From a virus, in the IMG/VR virus record IMGVR_UViG_3300022075_000023, positions 1-24,155 of that record: a stretch of DNA of 24,155 nt; one strand, 5' to 3'. Numbering within the stretch: position 1 is the stretch's first letter; every line of letters begins with the position of its first letter. A program made the translations under genes and the position numbers. The notes beneath the pieces were generated by a model, which had not been told where the DNA came from, ran no database searches, and was given only the letters and a program-made list of their open reading frames with translations. Below, one piece after another: positions 6,613 through 13,980 of this stretch.

Positions 6613-8162
6613 AGGTCCTCCCCCTGCTTTGCACGGCGGGCCGCGTCCAGGCCGGCCGCGATCTCCGCGGTGAGGGTCGGGTTGACCCACTCACCGTCCG
6701 GGCCGGTGACCTTGTCCAGCTCACCCTCGACGTCCTCGACCTCGAGGGCCTGCAGCAGCAGGCGGGCGATCGTGGACGGGTGGAGCTTGCCGGTGCCGTC
6801 CGCGGCGACGGCGGCGTCCACGAGGGCCTGCATGTTGTCGTCCTGGATGTCGGGGAAGACGATGTCGATGACAGGTTCCTGGCCTGCGGGCCAGTCGATG
6901 ATCTTCCGGTCCCCGACCGGACGGATCGTGCCCTTGAGCGGGTGGCCGGGGGCTTCGACGCACATGCGGAGCTTGAACAGGATGGACGCCCGGTAGGCGT
7001 CGGCCCAGACCCGCTGCCTCGCCTGGAACGCGAGCCGCATGGGCCGGTCGAGGGTCTCGGCGACGGCGCGGGCGCCTTCCTGGCCGGGGTCCGCGGTGAG
7101 CACGGTCACCGGGAGGCCGACACCGGCGGCCACGAGGGACGCGTAGGGGCGGCCCAGGGCGGGGTCGACCCCGGAGAACGAGGGCGTGTCGACCTTGAGG
7201 GACGGGTCCCCGAACATGGTGCCCCCGGCGGGCCCGGTCGTGGCCTGCAGCGCGGCACGCTGTGTCGCGGCGGCGTTGGGGCCACCGGCGACGACACGGG
7301 CGATCTTCGTGAGCGACTCGTACAGGGCCGCGGTGTCCTGCAGGAACGCCGAGTAGCGGCGCACCCACGCGAGGGCGGACCAGCCGTCGCCGACACCCCA
7401 CACGGCGGACCGGCCGACCGGGTTCACACGGACCCGGAGGATCCCGGCACCGTTGCCCAAACCCGGGTAGGTGCGGCCGGGCCAGAGCACGGGGACACCG
7501 TCAACCCGGATGGGCTTGGCGACCGGGTCATAGTCCACGTCCGGGTACCACGCCTTGTGCTGGGTCGTGCCGGTGGTCCACTGCCGCAGGTACAGGTGCG
7601 GGGTGGCGTAGTCCCCGGGCGCGGTGCGGATCTCCACGATCTCGTTGAACGGGATGACCCGGACCTTCACGTCGCCGGTGCGGGGGTTCACCCAGTGGCC
7701 GGCGAACAGGTTGCCGTCGCAGAACAGGTCGTGCTCCCGCTCGAGCGCGGCGGTGTACCCGAACCAGGCGGCGCTGTTGCCGGCGTCGCCCACGAAGTCC
7801 TCCACCACGTCTTCGACGTCGGTGGGGGCGTTCTCGGTGTCGACGTGTGCGCTGATGGTGACGCCCTCACCGAACGTGTAGGCGGCGCGCACGGTCTTGG
7901 CGCGCACGAACAGCGGGTGGGAGTCCGCGAACCCGCGGACGAGGTCCGCGTTGTTCAGCAGGGTGTCCCGGCCGGGGGTGCCGGTGGTCTCGGCGCCGAT
8001 CCGGGCCCATCCGCGGTCCTCACGCTGCAGGTCCCGCAGGGACTCCTGTACCCGCTCGAGCGCGAGCTCCATGTTGGCGCGCTCGGTTGCGAGGGTCTGC
8101 GCGTCCACGAACACGGGCGCCTGCCCCATGTCGGGGACACCGGCCGGGTCGGTGCTCGTCAT
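6609..8162 (-). CDS. Portal protein
   Basis: At 517 residues this matches the usual portal length. The order terminase, portal, MuF supports it. N-terminal residues 20-55 form a helix (ANMELALERVQESLRDLQRE), followed by ADLVRGFADSHPLFVRAKTVRAAYTFGEGVTI, a typical portal wing region with an aromatic/Gly turn. Later parts show NPVGRSAVWGVGDGWSALAWVRRYSAFLQDTAALYESLTKI, like the stem/crown helices, and a C-terminal helix-rich tail. The protein forms the dodecameric ring at the packaging vertex. The ATG at 8162 sits 21 bases after the terminase stop. Confidence 0.88.
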   Translation of the reverse strand: MTSTDPAGVPDMGQAPVFVDAQTLATERANMELALERVQESLRDLQREDRGWARIGAETTGTPGRDTLLNNADLVRGFADSHPLFVRAKTVRAAYTFGEGVTISAHVDTENAPTDVEDVVEDFVGDAGNSAAWFGYTAALEREHDLFCDGNLFAGHWVNPRTGDVKVRVIPFNEIVEIRTAPGDYATPHLYLRQWTTGTTQHKAWYPDVDYDPVAKPIRVDGVPVLWPGRTYPGLGNGAGILRVRVNPVGRSAVWGVGDGWSALAWVRRYSAFLQDTAALYESLTKIARVVAGGPNAAATQRAALQATTGPAGGTMFGDPSLKVDTPSFSGVDPALGRPYASLVAAGVGLPVTVLTADPGQEGARAVAETLDRPMRLAFQARQRVWADAYRASILFKLRMCVEAPGHPLKGTIRPVGDRKIIDWPAGQEPVIDIVFPDIQDDNMQALVDAAVAADGTGKLHPSTIARLLLQALEVEDVEGELDKVTGPDGEWVNPTLTAEIAAGLDAARRAKQGEDL

Positions 8163-8183
8163 CCGTGCCCCCTCTCCTGGGGT

Positions 8184-9677
8184 CTAGTAGTCATCCCGCC
8201 AGTCGGCGGGGTCGACCTCGTCGAGGAGGTTCCCGCGGCGGGTGATCGGGTGCAGCAGCAGCTGGTTGAGCGCCTGCGTCATGGCGTCGACGGTGTCGTC
8301 ATGGGCGGCGTTGGGGAAGTTCACGATCTCCGAGTGGAGGTCCTTCACGTTCGCCAGCAGCGCCGGCTTCGGGAGGTGGACGTTCCCGGAGTGCATGAAC
8401 GGGGACACGGCGTGGGCGCGTTCGACTTTCCCCCCGGCGGGCTCCACGGGGATGAGCCCGGGGATGCGGCCCTTGAGGAGGGTGATGAGCGCGGACCCGT
8501 TGGCCTTGTCCTCCACGAACTTCGCGGCGGCCTGCGGCCACTTCGCGGACATGGTCTCCACGGCCTGGATCTGCGCGTTGAAGTCCATCCGCTTGCGGAC
8601 CATGTCGAGGAGGTATGTGTTGCCCCCGATGCGGAGCCACACCTGACCGACGGTGTAGTCCGCAGAGGGGGTGTCCTTGACGGACAGGTCCCAGGACTGC
8701 ACGAGCTCGGTGCCGGGCTGCACACCGACGGCGGGGACGCGGTGTGCGCCGCGGTCGTCCACGGTCCACAACGGCTGTTCGTAGTCGGGGACGGTGTGGG
8801 GGAACACGCCGCCCTCGGGAGGTGCTGGGCGGCCCTGGTAGAGCGCCGCCCACGTGTAGGGACCGGACGCCTGCTTGCGTTTCTCCCACTGTTCGGGGGT
8901 GGTGCCTCGGACGTCTCGCATCCACTCGCCGGGTTCACGGCCGAGGGGGTCTGTTTCGCCGGCGTCGGGGTCGTGGTCGGCTTGCGCGGGGATGCGGACG
9001 AACTCCCAGTCGCCGGGGTCGTGTTCCATGACCTGCCCGGCGAGGTCGTTCTCGGACCAGCGGGTGAGGACCATGACAACGGGGGCTCCGCGGGAGCCGG
9101 TGGCGAGGCGGGAGAGCGCGGTGCCGGTCCACCAGGACCAGGTCTTCTCCTGGATGGTCTTGGAGTTCGCTTCGGCGTGCCCTTTGACGGGGTCGTCGAT
9201 GATCATCAGGTCGGAGGGTTTGGACGTGAGGGAGCCTCCGACGCCGGCGGTGAACATGCCGCCGATGGTGCCTTCGAGGAGCCACTCGTTCTGGGATGAC
9301 ACGTCGTGGCGGACGGTGAGGCCGAGGCGGGCGGAGTGTTCCATGAACTCGTCGCGGACTTTGCGGCCGAAGGTTCGGGCGATGTTGGCCTGGTAGGAGG
9401 CCAGGGTGATTCTGGTTTCGGGGCGCTGGGTGAGGGCCCAGACGGGGAACCAGTGGGAGCAGAGTTCCGACTTGCCGCGCTGCGGTGGCATGGAGATGAT
9501 GAGCCGGGAGTCGGGGGTGTTGAAGGCTTCCACGAGCTTCTGGTTGATGAGCTCGAGGTCGGGGGAGCGCATGACTCGGGGGTCGAGTGCTTGGGCGAGG
9601 TCGAGGGGGCTGTCCCAGCCGGTGGTGGTGCGGTCGAAGTGCTGCGCGGCGAGTTCCCACACGGAGGGGGCGGTCAT
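8184..9677 (-). CDS. terL: Terminase large subunit
   Basis: The 497-residue DNA packaging motor has an N-terminal ATPase and a C-terminal nuclease. Visible motifs are Walker A MPPQRGKS (63-70), Walker B DLMIIDDP (156-163), a VLTRW coupling segment (203-207), and the nuclease acidic cluster SWDLS (Asp330), FVEDK (Glu389/Asp390) and HDDTVDA (Asp460/461). All key residues are present, so it should be active. The start at ATG 9677 has GGAGGG nearby; upstream in-frame sequence to 9881 runs through the tRNA-Trp gene and is not coding. No HNH endonuclease gene is seen next to it. Confidence 0.95.
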   Translation of the reverse strand: MTAPSVWELAAQHFDRTTTGWDSPLDLAQALDPRVMRSPDLELINQKLVEAFNTPDSRLIISMPPQRGKSELCSHWFPVWALTQRPETRITLASYQANIARTFGRKVRDEFMEHSARLGLTVRHDVSSQNEWLLEGTIGGMFTAGVGGSLTSKPSDLMIIDDPVKGHAEANSKTIQEKTWSWWTGTALSRLATGSRGAPVVMVLTRWSENDLAGQVMEHDPGDWEFVRIPAQADHDPDAGETDPLGREPGEWMRDVRGTTPEQWEKRKQASGPYTWAALYQGRPAPPEGGVFPHTVPDYEQPLWTVDDRGAHRVPAVGVQPGTELVQSWDLSVKDTPSADYTVGQVWLRIGGNTYLLDMVRKRMDFNAQIQAVETMSAKWPQAAAKFVEDKANGSALITLLKGRIPGLIPVEPAGGKVERAHAVSPFMHSGNVHLPKPALLANVKDLHSEIVNFPNAAHDDTVDAMTQALNQLLLHPITRRGNLLDEVDPADWRDDY

Positions 9678-9728
9678 CCGGTGTCCCTCCGTCCTCCTGT
9701 CCTGGTGGTGGTCTATGCCGCGCGCTGG

Positions 9729-9757
9729 GTTATTCGTTGAAATCATGCGGGTTGCAA
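9729..9757 (-). promoter_or_regulatory. Candidate promoter for the late (terminase) operon
   Basis: On the minus strand, TTGCAA (9752-9757) and AATAAC (9729-9734) are separated by 17 bases, about 50 bases before the terminase start. Each hexamer matches the sigma-70 consensus at four of six places. It lies in a locally AT-rich stretch after the tRNA-Trp gene. This is a prediction from pattern only. Confidence 0.4.
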
Positions 9758-9787
9758 CGCGATTTGGTTCCAAGCTGCGCGGCGCAG

Positions 9788-9860
9788 CGCCGACCGCAGG
9801 GCTCGAACCTGCTACCTCTGGTTTTGGAGACCAGTGCTCTACCTGTTGAGCTAGATCGAC
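9788..9860 (-). tRNA. tRNA-Trp (CCA anticodon)
   Basis: The 73-nt minus-strand sequence folds as a full cloverleaf: acceptor GTCGATC with GGTCGGC (seven pairs, two of them G-U), D stem GCTC/GAGC, anticodon stem CTGGT/ACCAG with loop CTCCAAA giving anticodon CCA, and T stem GCAGG/CCTGC with loop TTCGAGC. The discriminator base is G. The 3' CCA is not encoded, so the host would add it. A short hairpin (GCTGCG/CGCAGC) follows directly, perhaps for processing. Phage tRNA-Trp genes are known; the benefit here is unknown. Confidence 0.95.
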
Positions 9861-9918
9861 ATGCGCACCATGTCGCCTCACGGCGAGACGGTGGCGGTGC
9901 GGGTCCGTAGACCTGCGA

Positions 9919-9989
9919 TGCGTCGTGCCGGAGTTGAACCGGCCAGCCCCACGGGATCACCGGCGGCTGTGCAACCGATCGCTCGACGC
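9919..9989 (-). other. tRNA-like fold, no canonical anticodon arm
   Basis: This 71-nt sequence has a perfect T arm (GCCGG, loop TTCAACT, CCGGC) and acceptor strands GCGTCG and CGACGC that pair over six bases, with an A-A mismatch at the seventh. Discriminator is A. The 39 nt between have no 5-bp stem with a 7-nt loop, so no anticodon can be assigned. It may be a decayed tRNA or a tRNA-like domain of a larger RNA. It lies 58 bases upstream of tRNA-Trp in the same orientation. Confidence 0.45.
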
Positions 9990-10040
9990 GTCCCGCTGGG
10001 CGATGAACTCCGGCGGGGGTGTGTTGTGGGCAGGTACGCC

Positions 10041-10252
10041 TTGCCGGTTACACCGAACTTCCTACGGTGGCCGGGTCCGTCCTTCACGGTGGAAACCCGC
10101 CGGACGCAGTCCAAGACGTCCGGCGGTAAAGACCGTGTGAACCCACAAGTTTGGGGCCCTGCCGGGGGAGGCGCCGTGAACCCGTGTTGCTACGCACTAG
10201 GAGGGCCTGCAACCCCGGCAGGGAGTCTGTTTTGGGCGCGCTCGTTGCGCCC
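10041..10252 (-). ncRNA. Strongly structured non-coding segment (putative RNA)
   Basis: No protein gene is credible here. The segment has four strong inverted repeats: CACCG/CGGTG (10051-10055/10065-10069) flanked by CCGG/CCGG; a perfect 10-bp stem (10097-10106/10117-10126); a perfect 11-bp stem CCCTGCCGGGG (10157-10167/10213-10223) enclosing GTTGC/GCAAC (10186-10190/10209-10213); and GGGCGC/GCGCCC (10234-10252). The last lies at the expected start of transcripts from the promoter at 10260-10289. The motif CGTG(TG)AACCC occurs twice (10133-10144, 10173-10183). I do not recognise the RNA. It lacks visible tmRNA tag codons and RNase P signatures. A leader for antitermination or a packaging site is possible. 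Confidence 0.5.
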
Positions 10253-10259
10253 GTGTTCC

Positions 10260-10289
10260 GTTTTACCAGCTGTTACCAGGTAACGTCAA
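10260..10289 (-). promoter_or_regulatory. Minus-strand promoter with palindromic operator in its spacer
   Basis: TTGACG (10284-10289) and TAAAAC (10260-10265) are separated by 18 bases. The spacer holds the palindrome GTTACCAGGTAAC (10272-10284), whose last base is the first base of the -35 box. The -35 box matches consensus at five of six positions. The element overlaps the stop of the gene at 10286. It would drive the structured RNA, the tRNAs and perhaps the late operon, and a repressor bound to the palindrome would block it. Confidence 0.65.
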
Positions 10290-10885
10290 GTCATTTCGAG
10301 GAGGACCCGGACCACGTCGCGGGCGTGGTAGTACGGGTTCTTCCCGGGCACCTGGAGGGCCGGGGTGATCTGTCTCCGGTCTTTCCACCGTTTGATCCGG
10401 TCGGCTTGGATGCGGATCCCGCAGTGCTCGCGGAGCCAGGGCACGAGGTGCCGGGACTGCATGGGGGGCAGGGTCTCGACGTACTGCCACTGTTCGGCGG
10501 TCCACTGCTCCTGTTCGCCGTCGAGCATGGTGCGTGCGTGCTGGCAGGTGGTCCGGACCTGGTGGGTGAACCGGTGGGCGTCGGTGTGGTGGGGGAGTTG
10601 GTCGAGGTCCCCGTCCCACCTGGTGGTGAGGTTGTGGTGGGCGACGAGGGCGGACAGGTTGAGGGGGATTGCGGGCCCGTAGACGTGGGTGGTGTGCGCG
10701 GTGCGCTGCAGGGCCGGGGTGGCTTCTTTCCGGGCGATGAGGAGGAGGGTGTGGAGGTCGTCCTCGGTGAACCCGTCCACGAGGGCCATGGTTTCGGCGT
10801 GGCAGTCCCAGCAGATCCAGGTGTGCGGGGCGGGCCGGCCGCAGCGCAGCTCGCACTCGTGGGGGGCATCGTCGTCGTGGTGCAT
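10286..10885 (-). CDS. Cys-rich protein with C-terminal MerR-like HTH
   Basis: The 199-residue product has an N-terminal zinc-type cluster (Cys11, Cys15, Cys25, Cys28 in CELRCGR...WICWDC) and a C-terminal segment (about 158-198, IRIQADRIKRWKDRRQITPALQ... ARDVVRVLLEM) resembling the small winged HTH used by excisionases and MerR-type proteins to pick DNA sites. The middle is His- and Trp-rich. It is the last gene of the accessory block, just upstream of the RNA region, and may regulate that switch point. The ATG at 10885 shares one base with the upstream stop. No known family name was recognised. Confidence 0.65.
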   Translation of the reverse strand: MHHDDDAPHECELRCGRPAPHTWICWDCHAETMALVDGFTEDDLHTLLLIARKEATPALQRTAHTTHVYGPAIPLNLSALVAHHNLTTRWDGDLDQLPHHTDAHRFTHQVRTTCQHARTMLDGEQEQWTAEQWQYVETLPPMQSRHLVPWLREHCGIRIQADRIKRWKDRRQITPALQVPGKNPYYHARDVVRVLLEMT

Positions 10886-11343
10886 CAGTCGTCCTCCGTT
10901 TCGGCGATTTCTCGGGAGGTCATGGTGCCCATTGGGAGCGGCCCTTCCTGGTAGGAGAATGACCCGTGCGGGGTGGGATCCTTCGGCCGGATGCGGTCGA
11001 TGAGCTCGAGGATCTGCCGGTAGATGCGGACCCGTTCCTCGTCGCTGGTGGGGTGGATGGTGTGGATGGCGCACGCCCCGTAGGAGTGGGGGTGAATGCC
11101 GGGGCAGGTGCACTCCACGGCCAAGGTCTGGGCGACGAGCTCGTTGTACTCGCGGTCCCACTGGTGCTTCAGGGTCCGGCGTTCGGCCCGCTTCTCGGCG
11201 TAGGCGCTGGCGAGGGACGGGTCGGGGGTGCCCTCCACCTGCCGGCGGTGGTGTGAGAGCCTGGCGGCTTGCCACGCGCCGAACACGGACCACAGGACGC
11301 TCGCCACGCCGAAAGTCAGGAGGACCAAGCCCAGGAGCTTCAC
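10885..11343 (-). CDS. Small membrane-anchored protein
   Basis: Starting at GTG 11343 (GTGA overlap), the 152-residue protein begins VKLLGLVLLTFGVASVLWSVFGAWQAARL, a clear N-terminal membrane helix (about 3-23), followed by basic residues, so the bulk is likely cytoplasmic. Residues 50-75 are charged and helical, then a Cys/His part (CTCPGIHPHSYGACAIH) could bind metal. The C-terminal 50 residues include a helix EERVRIYRQILELIDRI. Function is unknown; membrane proteins in this region of temperate actinophages sometimes block superinfection, but nothing here proves it. Confidence 0.65.
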   Translation of the reverse strand: MKLLGLVLLTFGVASVLWSVFGAWQAARLSHHRRQVEGTPDPSLASAYAEKRAERRTLKHQWDREYNELVAQTLAVECTCPGIHPHSYGACAIHTIHPTSDEERVRIYRQILELIDRIRPKDPTPHGSFSYQEGPLPMGTMTSREIAETEDD

Positions 11344-11672
11344 GCGTCCTCCCCGATGTGCTGGCGGATGGCGGCCACGGTCGGGCAGGGCCAAGGGAGC
11401 GCCCAGTTCTGTTCTTCACATACGGCGCATCCGTAGGGCGTCTCCTCATGCACCTCCAGCACCGCCCGCAGTGCCGCCACGAGCGCGGGCACGTCCTGGC
11501 GGGCGTGCGCGATGAACTCGGCGTCGTTGGTGAGCACGTCGCCAGCGACCATCAGGCGGTCGTCGCCAGCAGGAGGGCCGAGAACGATGGGGGCGTAGTG
11601 ATCCACGCTCACCTCCCACGGCCCTTCGGTTGCGGCGTTGGCGCGGGCTTCGATCTCGTCCAGGCGGGTCAC
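11340..11672 (-). CDS. Phage hypothetical protein, AEFIAHAR family
   Basis: The 110-residue protein has the N-terminal MTRLDEIEARANAATEGPWEV and the central NDAEFIAHARQDVPALVAALRAVLEVHEE. This pairing of an EARANAATEGPW head and a DAEFIAHAR...VPALVAALRAV helix is widespread in actinophage and actinobacterial prophage genes, but no function is established. A CAVCEEQNW pair of cysteines lies near the C-terminus. The GTG at 11672 overlaps the previous stop, which fixes the start. Confidence 0.7.
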   Translation of the reverse strand: MTRLDEIEARANAATEGPWEVSVDHYAPIVLGPPAGDDRLMVAGDVLTNDAEFIAHARQDVPALVAALRAVLEVHEETPYGCAVCEEQNWALPWPCPTVAAIRQHIGEDA

Positions 11673-11926
11673 GGGCGGGCCTCCTTGAGCTCGACGGTGG
11701 TGGTGGGGTTCAGGCGCACGGTGACGGTGCCGCCGGCGACAGCGAGGGTGGTCTCGGGGGCGAGCGGCACATGGCGGGGTGCGACGCCGAGCATCGGCTG
11801 GTCCTCGGCGGAGTCCGCTTCGAGACGCACCAGGATGCCGGTGATGTCCAGGCCGGTGTCCTGGATGCGGATGGGCAGGCCGACGTGTGCTGGCGTGAGC
11901 GTGTGGATCGCGGGCAGGGCGGTCAC
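11669..11926 (-). CDS. Small beta-rich hypothetical protein
   Basis: The 85-residue product has no cysteine and alternates polar and hydrophobic residues (VGLPIRIQDTGLDITGILVRLEAD; TTLAVAGGTVTVRLNPTTTVEL), suggesting a small beta-barrel or sandwich. No family was recognised. GTG 11926 overlaps the upstream stop as GTGA, so it is likely co-translated with its neighbours. Confidence 0.6.
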   Translation of the reverse strand: MTALPAIHTLTPAHVGLPIRIQDTGLDITGILVRLEADSAEDQPMLGVAPRHVPLAPETTLAVAGGTVTVRLNPTTTVELKEARP

Positions 11927-12108
11927 GGGGTCTCCTTGGTGTTGAGTGCGTCGGCCTTGCCTCGGGCGTAGGCGTCGGCGCGGATCTGGGCTATGAGGCG
12001 CTCGAATGCACGGCGGGCGCGCAGGTTATCCGCCCCGCCTTTCTTCCCGCTCACGGCCCAGGCGTAGCAGTCCCGGACCTCCTTGAGCCGGGGGACCTCC
12101 AGGCTCAT
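11923..12108 (-). CDS. Small helical hypothetical protein
   Basis: The 61-residue, highly charged protein (EVRDCYAWAVSGKKGG...RRAFERLIAQIRADAYARGKADAL) is nearly all predicted helix with one cysteine. The ATG at 12108 overlaps the previous stop by four bases. It has no recognisable domain. Its last residues end at 11923 in the GTGA of the next gene. Confidence 0.6.
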   Translation of the reverse strand: MSLEVPRLKEVRDCYAWAVSGKKGGADNLRARRAFERLIAQIRADAYARGKADALNTKETP

Positions 12109-12416
12109 GCCTCCTCCATCTGCGCCATGAGGGCCTTGACGCGATGCTCTCCGGCGATCCTCGTGATCTCCGCGTCGAGCCTCTGGTAGTCCACGCCGAC
12201 CTCGTCGCAGTAGGTGCGGACGATGACGGACGCGGGGTGCTCGGCGCTGGGCTTCATGGCCCGGGCAGCGAACGCGAGGCGCACGGCGATGCGGGTGACG
12301 AAGTTGTCCAGCGGGTCCATGCTCTCGGCGGGCGTGTCGGCGTAGTCGAGGATGGCCTCCCCGGCGCGCTGCACGTCCTGATAGGTGATCTCGATGCGGG
12401 GGTTCTCGGTGCTCAT
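12105..12416 (-). CDS. Hypothetical helical protein
   Basis: The 103-residue protein starts MSTENPRIEITYQDVQRAGEAILDYADTP and continues in amphipathic helices (NFVTRIAVRLAFAARAM; YQRLDAEITRIAGEHRVKALMAQMEEA). It has no metal cluster or membrane segment. The ATG at 12416 overlaps the upstream stop by four bases. Function is unknown; it belongs to the tightly packed accessory operon. Confidence 0.65.
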   Translation of the reverse strand: MSTENPRIEITYQDVQRAGEAILDYADTPAESMDPLDNFVTRIAVRLAFAARAMKPSAEHPASVIVRTYCDEVGVDYQRLDAEITRIAGEHRVKALMAQMEEA

Positions 12417-12658
12417 GCGTCCTCCTGGTGTTCGGGGCAGTCGGGGTCGGTGAGCACGGTCCAGTGGGGGATGCCCTCGTTCCACTCCACGTCGCCCTCG
12501 CAGGTGCAGGTGGTGGGCTCGGGCGGGGTCGTGCCGGCCTCGATCAGGCGGGCCTCGGCCTGGCGGATGGTCTCGCCCAGGCGGCGGCACCGGTACACGT
12601 AGTCCTCCCACGTCTCCCCGTCGCGGATCGGGGGCGGGCCGGGCATGGGGCGGCTCAT
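12413..12658 (-). CDS. Small Cys-containing hypothetical protein
   Basis: The 81-residue product MSRPMPGPPPIRDGETWEDYVYRCRRLGETIRQ... has a helix (WEDYVYRCRRLGETIRQAEARLIEAG) then TTCTCEGDVEWNEGIPHWTVLTDPDCPEH, with cysteines and histidines that may bind zinc. The ATG at 12658 overlaps the stop of the candidate small terminase by four bases. A second ATG four codons in is an alternative start. No known family. Confidence 0.6.
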   Translation of the reverse strand: MSRPMPGPPPIRDGETWEDYVYRCRRLGETIRQAEARLIEAGTTPPEPTTCTCEGDVEWNEGIPHWTVLTDPDCPEHQEDA

Positions 12659-13341
12659 TTCTGCTCCTGGTTGTCGAGGGATCGGAGGACGGTGGGGATG
12701 ATCGTGGCGGCGGTCTGCTGCTGGGCCGCGGTGAGTTGCAGGGCCCCGATGATCTGGTGGATCGCGCCCACGAACTGCAGGGCGAGGGCTTCCTGGATCT
12801 CGAGTTGCCGCTGTTGGACGCCGGCCTTGAGTGCGGCGGTGGCGTACCGGGCGAGCGCGTCCTCCCCCACGTGCAACCAGCGGACCCAGACGTTGATGTC
12901 GGCGGTTTCGGTGGTCTGATCGATCGCGCCCATTGGTCCCACCCCGGTCTCCCGCTTGGTCACCCCCCACACGAGCGGGTTGCGGAGTGGGTCGTCCTGG
13001 TCGCCACCCTGGGCGACCTGGTCGACCATGTGCCGCAACCAGGCGACCTCGCGGGCTTTGTCGGACACGAGTCGGAGGAGCTGCTCGGCGGGGTCCAGGT
13101 TGAGGGCGTGGGGGTCGTAGCCGAGGGCCCGCAACTCCCGGTCCGCCCGCTGCGTGTTCTGCCGGCGTTCGGCTGCGGCCTTCGACTGGGGCGACTTCCC
13201 CCCGTGTGAGGGGCACCGGGTGCCGCCCTTGACGGGGTACCGGGTGCACTTCTTCCCGGCACGGTTGCGGGCGCCGCAGATGATGGTGCCGCGGGCGTTG
13301 GTCTGCCCGGGCCGGTATTCGTCAGCCTTCGGGAGCGTCAC
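12655..13341 (-). CDS. HGG-zinc protein, candidate terminase small subunit
   Basis: The 228-residue protein opens with CGARNRAGKKCTRYPVKGG and CPSHGGKS (Cys22, Cys32, Cys43, His46), the CGA...C...C..HGG signature seen in many phage proteins near packaging genes, often annotated as small terminase. The rest is helical (EQLLRLVSDKAREVAWLRHMVDQV; then a glutamine-rich helix near the C-terminus). A small terminase recognises the phage DNA end and feeds it to the large subunit. The large subunit is 3 kb further on, which is unusual, so a different DNA-binding role is possible. The start at ATG 13341 is the first methionine. Confidence 0.5.
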   Translation of the reverse strand: MTLPKADEYRPGQTNARGTIICGARNRAGKKCTRYPVKGGTRCPSHGGKSPQSKAAAERRQNTQRADRELRALGYDPHALNLDPAEQLLRLVSDKAREVAWLRHMVDQVAQGGDQDDPLRNPLVWGVTKRETGVGPMGAIDQTTETADINVWVRWLHVGEDALARYATAALKAGVQQRQLEIQEALALQFVGAIHQIIGALQLTAAQQQTAATIIPTVLRSLDNQEQK

Positions 13342-13615
13342 TGGGGGCCTCCGTTCGGTAGGGGTTGCCCTCGTCGGCGAGGTGTTTGGCGTCGGAGCTG
13401 TCCGCCCATGCCATGTGGATCACCTTGCGGCACGCAGCGTCCCACCCTTCGGCCATGAGCGCTCGCCCGGCGGGGGTGCGGCGCAGGTCGTCGGCGGTGA
13501 GGAGGGGGAGGGCGTCGCGGATGACCTCAGCAAAGGTCTCGGCCATGATGACGTGAGGGTCGATGTTGCCGTCCGGGAAGCAGCGGGTCACGGCGAGGTG
13601 GTTGCGGTCGATCAC
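13322..13615 (-). CDS. Hypothetical protein
   Basis: Starting at GTG 13615 (GTGA overlap with the previous stop), the 97-residue protein has helices MAETFAEVIRDALPLLTADDLRRTPAGRALMAEGWDAACRKVIHMA. It overlaps the next gene by 20 bases. One cysteine near the start and one in the C-terminal helix are too few for a clear zinc site. No family was recognised. Confidence 0.6.
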   Translation of the reverse strand: MIDRNHLAVTRCFPDGNIDPHVIMAETFAEVIRDALPLLTADDLRRTPAGRALMAEGWDAACRKVIHMAWADSSDAKHLADEGNPYRTEAPSDAPEG

Positions 13616-13980
13616 CTGTTGTCTCCGTTCAGTGCGGTGCGGGTGGCGCACGCCTGGTCCTGGGGGACGCCCTTGTGGTCGCCCTTGTGGTCGGCGCACT
13701 CCAGCGGGTGCTCTCCGTAGTAGCAACACCTGGCGCACGCCCAGCCGATGGCCGAGTCCTCACATGCGACGGTGTCCGCGACCCACACGTGATCATTCAG
13801 GCACTCGGGGTCGCCGCAATCGTCGTAGACGCGGATAGGCCGGTGCAGTTCCGAGACGGCGAGCACGGCGCGGGCGAGGGCGGCGGCCTTGTTGTCGGGG
13901 ATCGAGCAGACCGTGATGGTCTCGTCCTCGTGGGCGGCGTCCAGCACCTCGCGGGCGAGGGCGGTGGGGTCGGTGCTCAT
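13612..13980 (-). CDS. Cys-rich hypothetical protein (possible zinc site)
   Basis: The 122-residue protein has a helical N-terminal half (LAREVLDAAHEDETITV, KAAALARAVLAV) and a C-terminal half with many cysteines: DDCGDPECLNDH, then VACEDSAIGWACARCCYYGEHPLECADH. These could hold one or two zinc ions. The ATG at 13980 overlaps the previous stop by four bases. It is one of several Cys/His-rich proteins in this block and its role is unknown. Confidence 0.65.
   Translation of the reverse strand: MSTDPTALAREVLDAAHEDETITVCSIPDNKAAALARAVLAVSELHRPIRVYDDCGDPECLNDHVWVADTVACEDSAIGWACARCCYYGEHPLECADHKGDHKGVPQDQACATRTALNGDNR

Noticed and set aside
6489-9299. A 936-codon open frame on the plus strand across terminase, portal and MuF genes
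   Set aside because: High-GC antisense artefact: composition is Gly/Val/Arg-rich low complexity, while the minus strand codes clear TerL, portal and MuF motifs.
9730-9960. Minus-strand frame across the tRNA-Trp gene
   Set aside because: Its codons cover a canonical tRNA and the sequence has no protein-like pattern.
9900-10252. tmRNA
   Set aside because: No tag frame ending in an Ala-rich peptide and stop was seen, and no matching 5' tRNA-like half; the T arm and acceptor at 9919-9989 pair locally.
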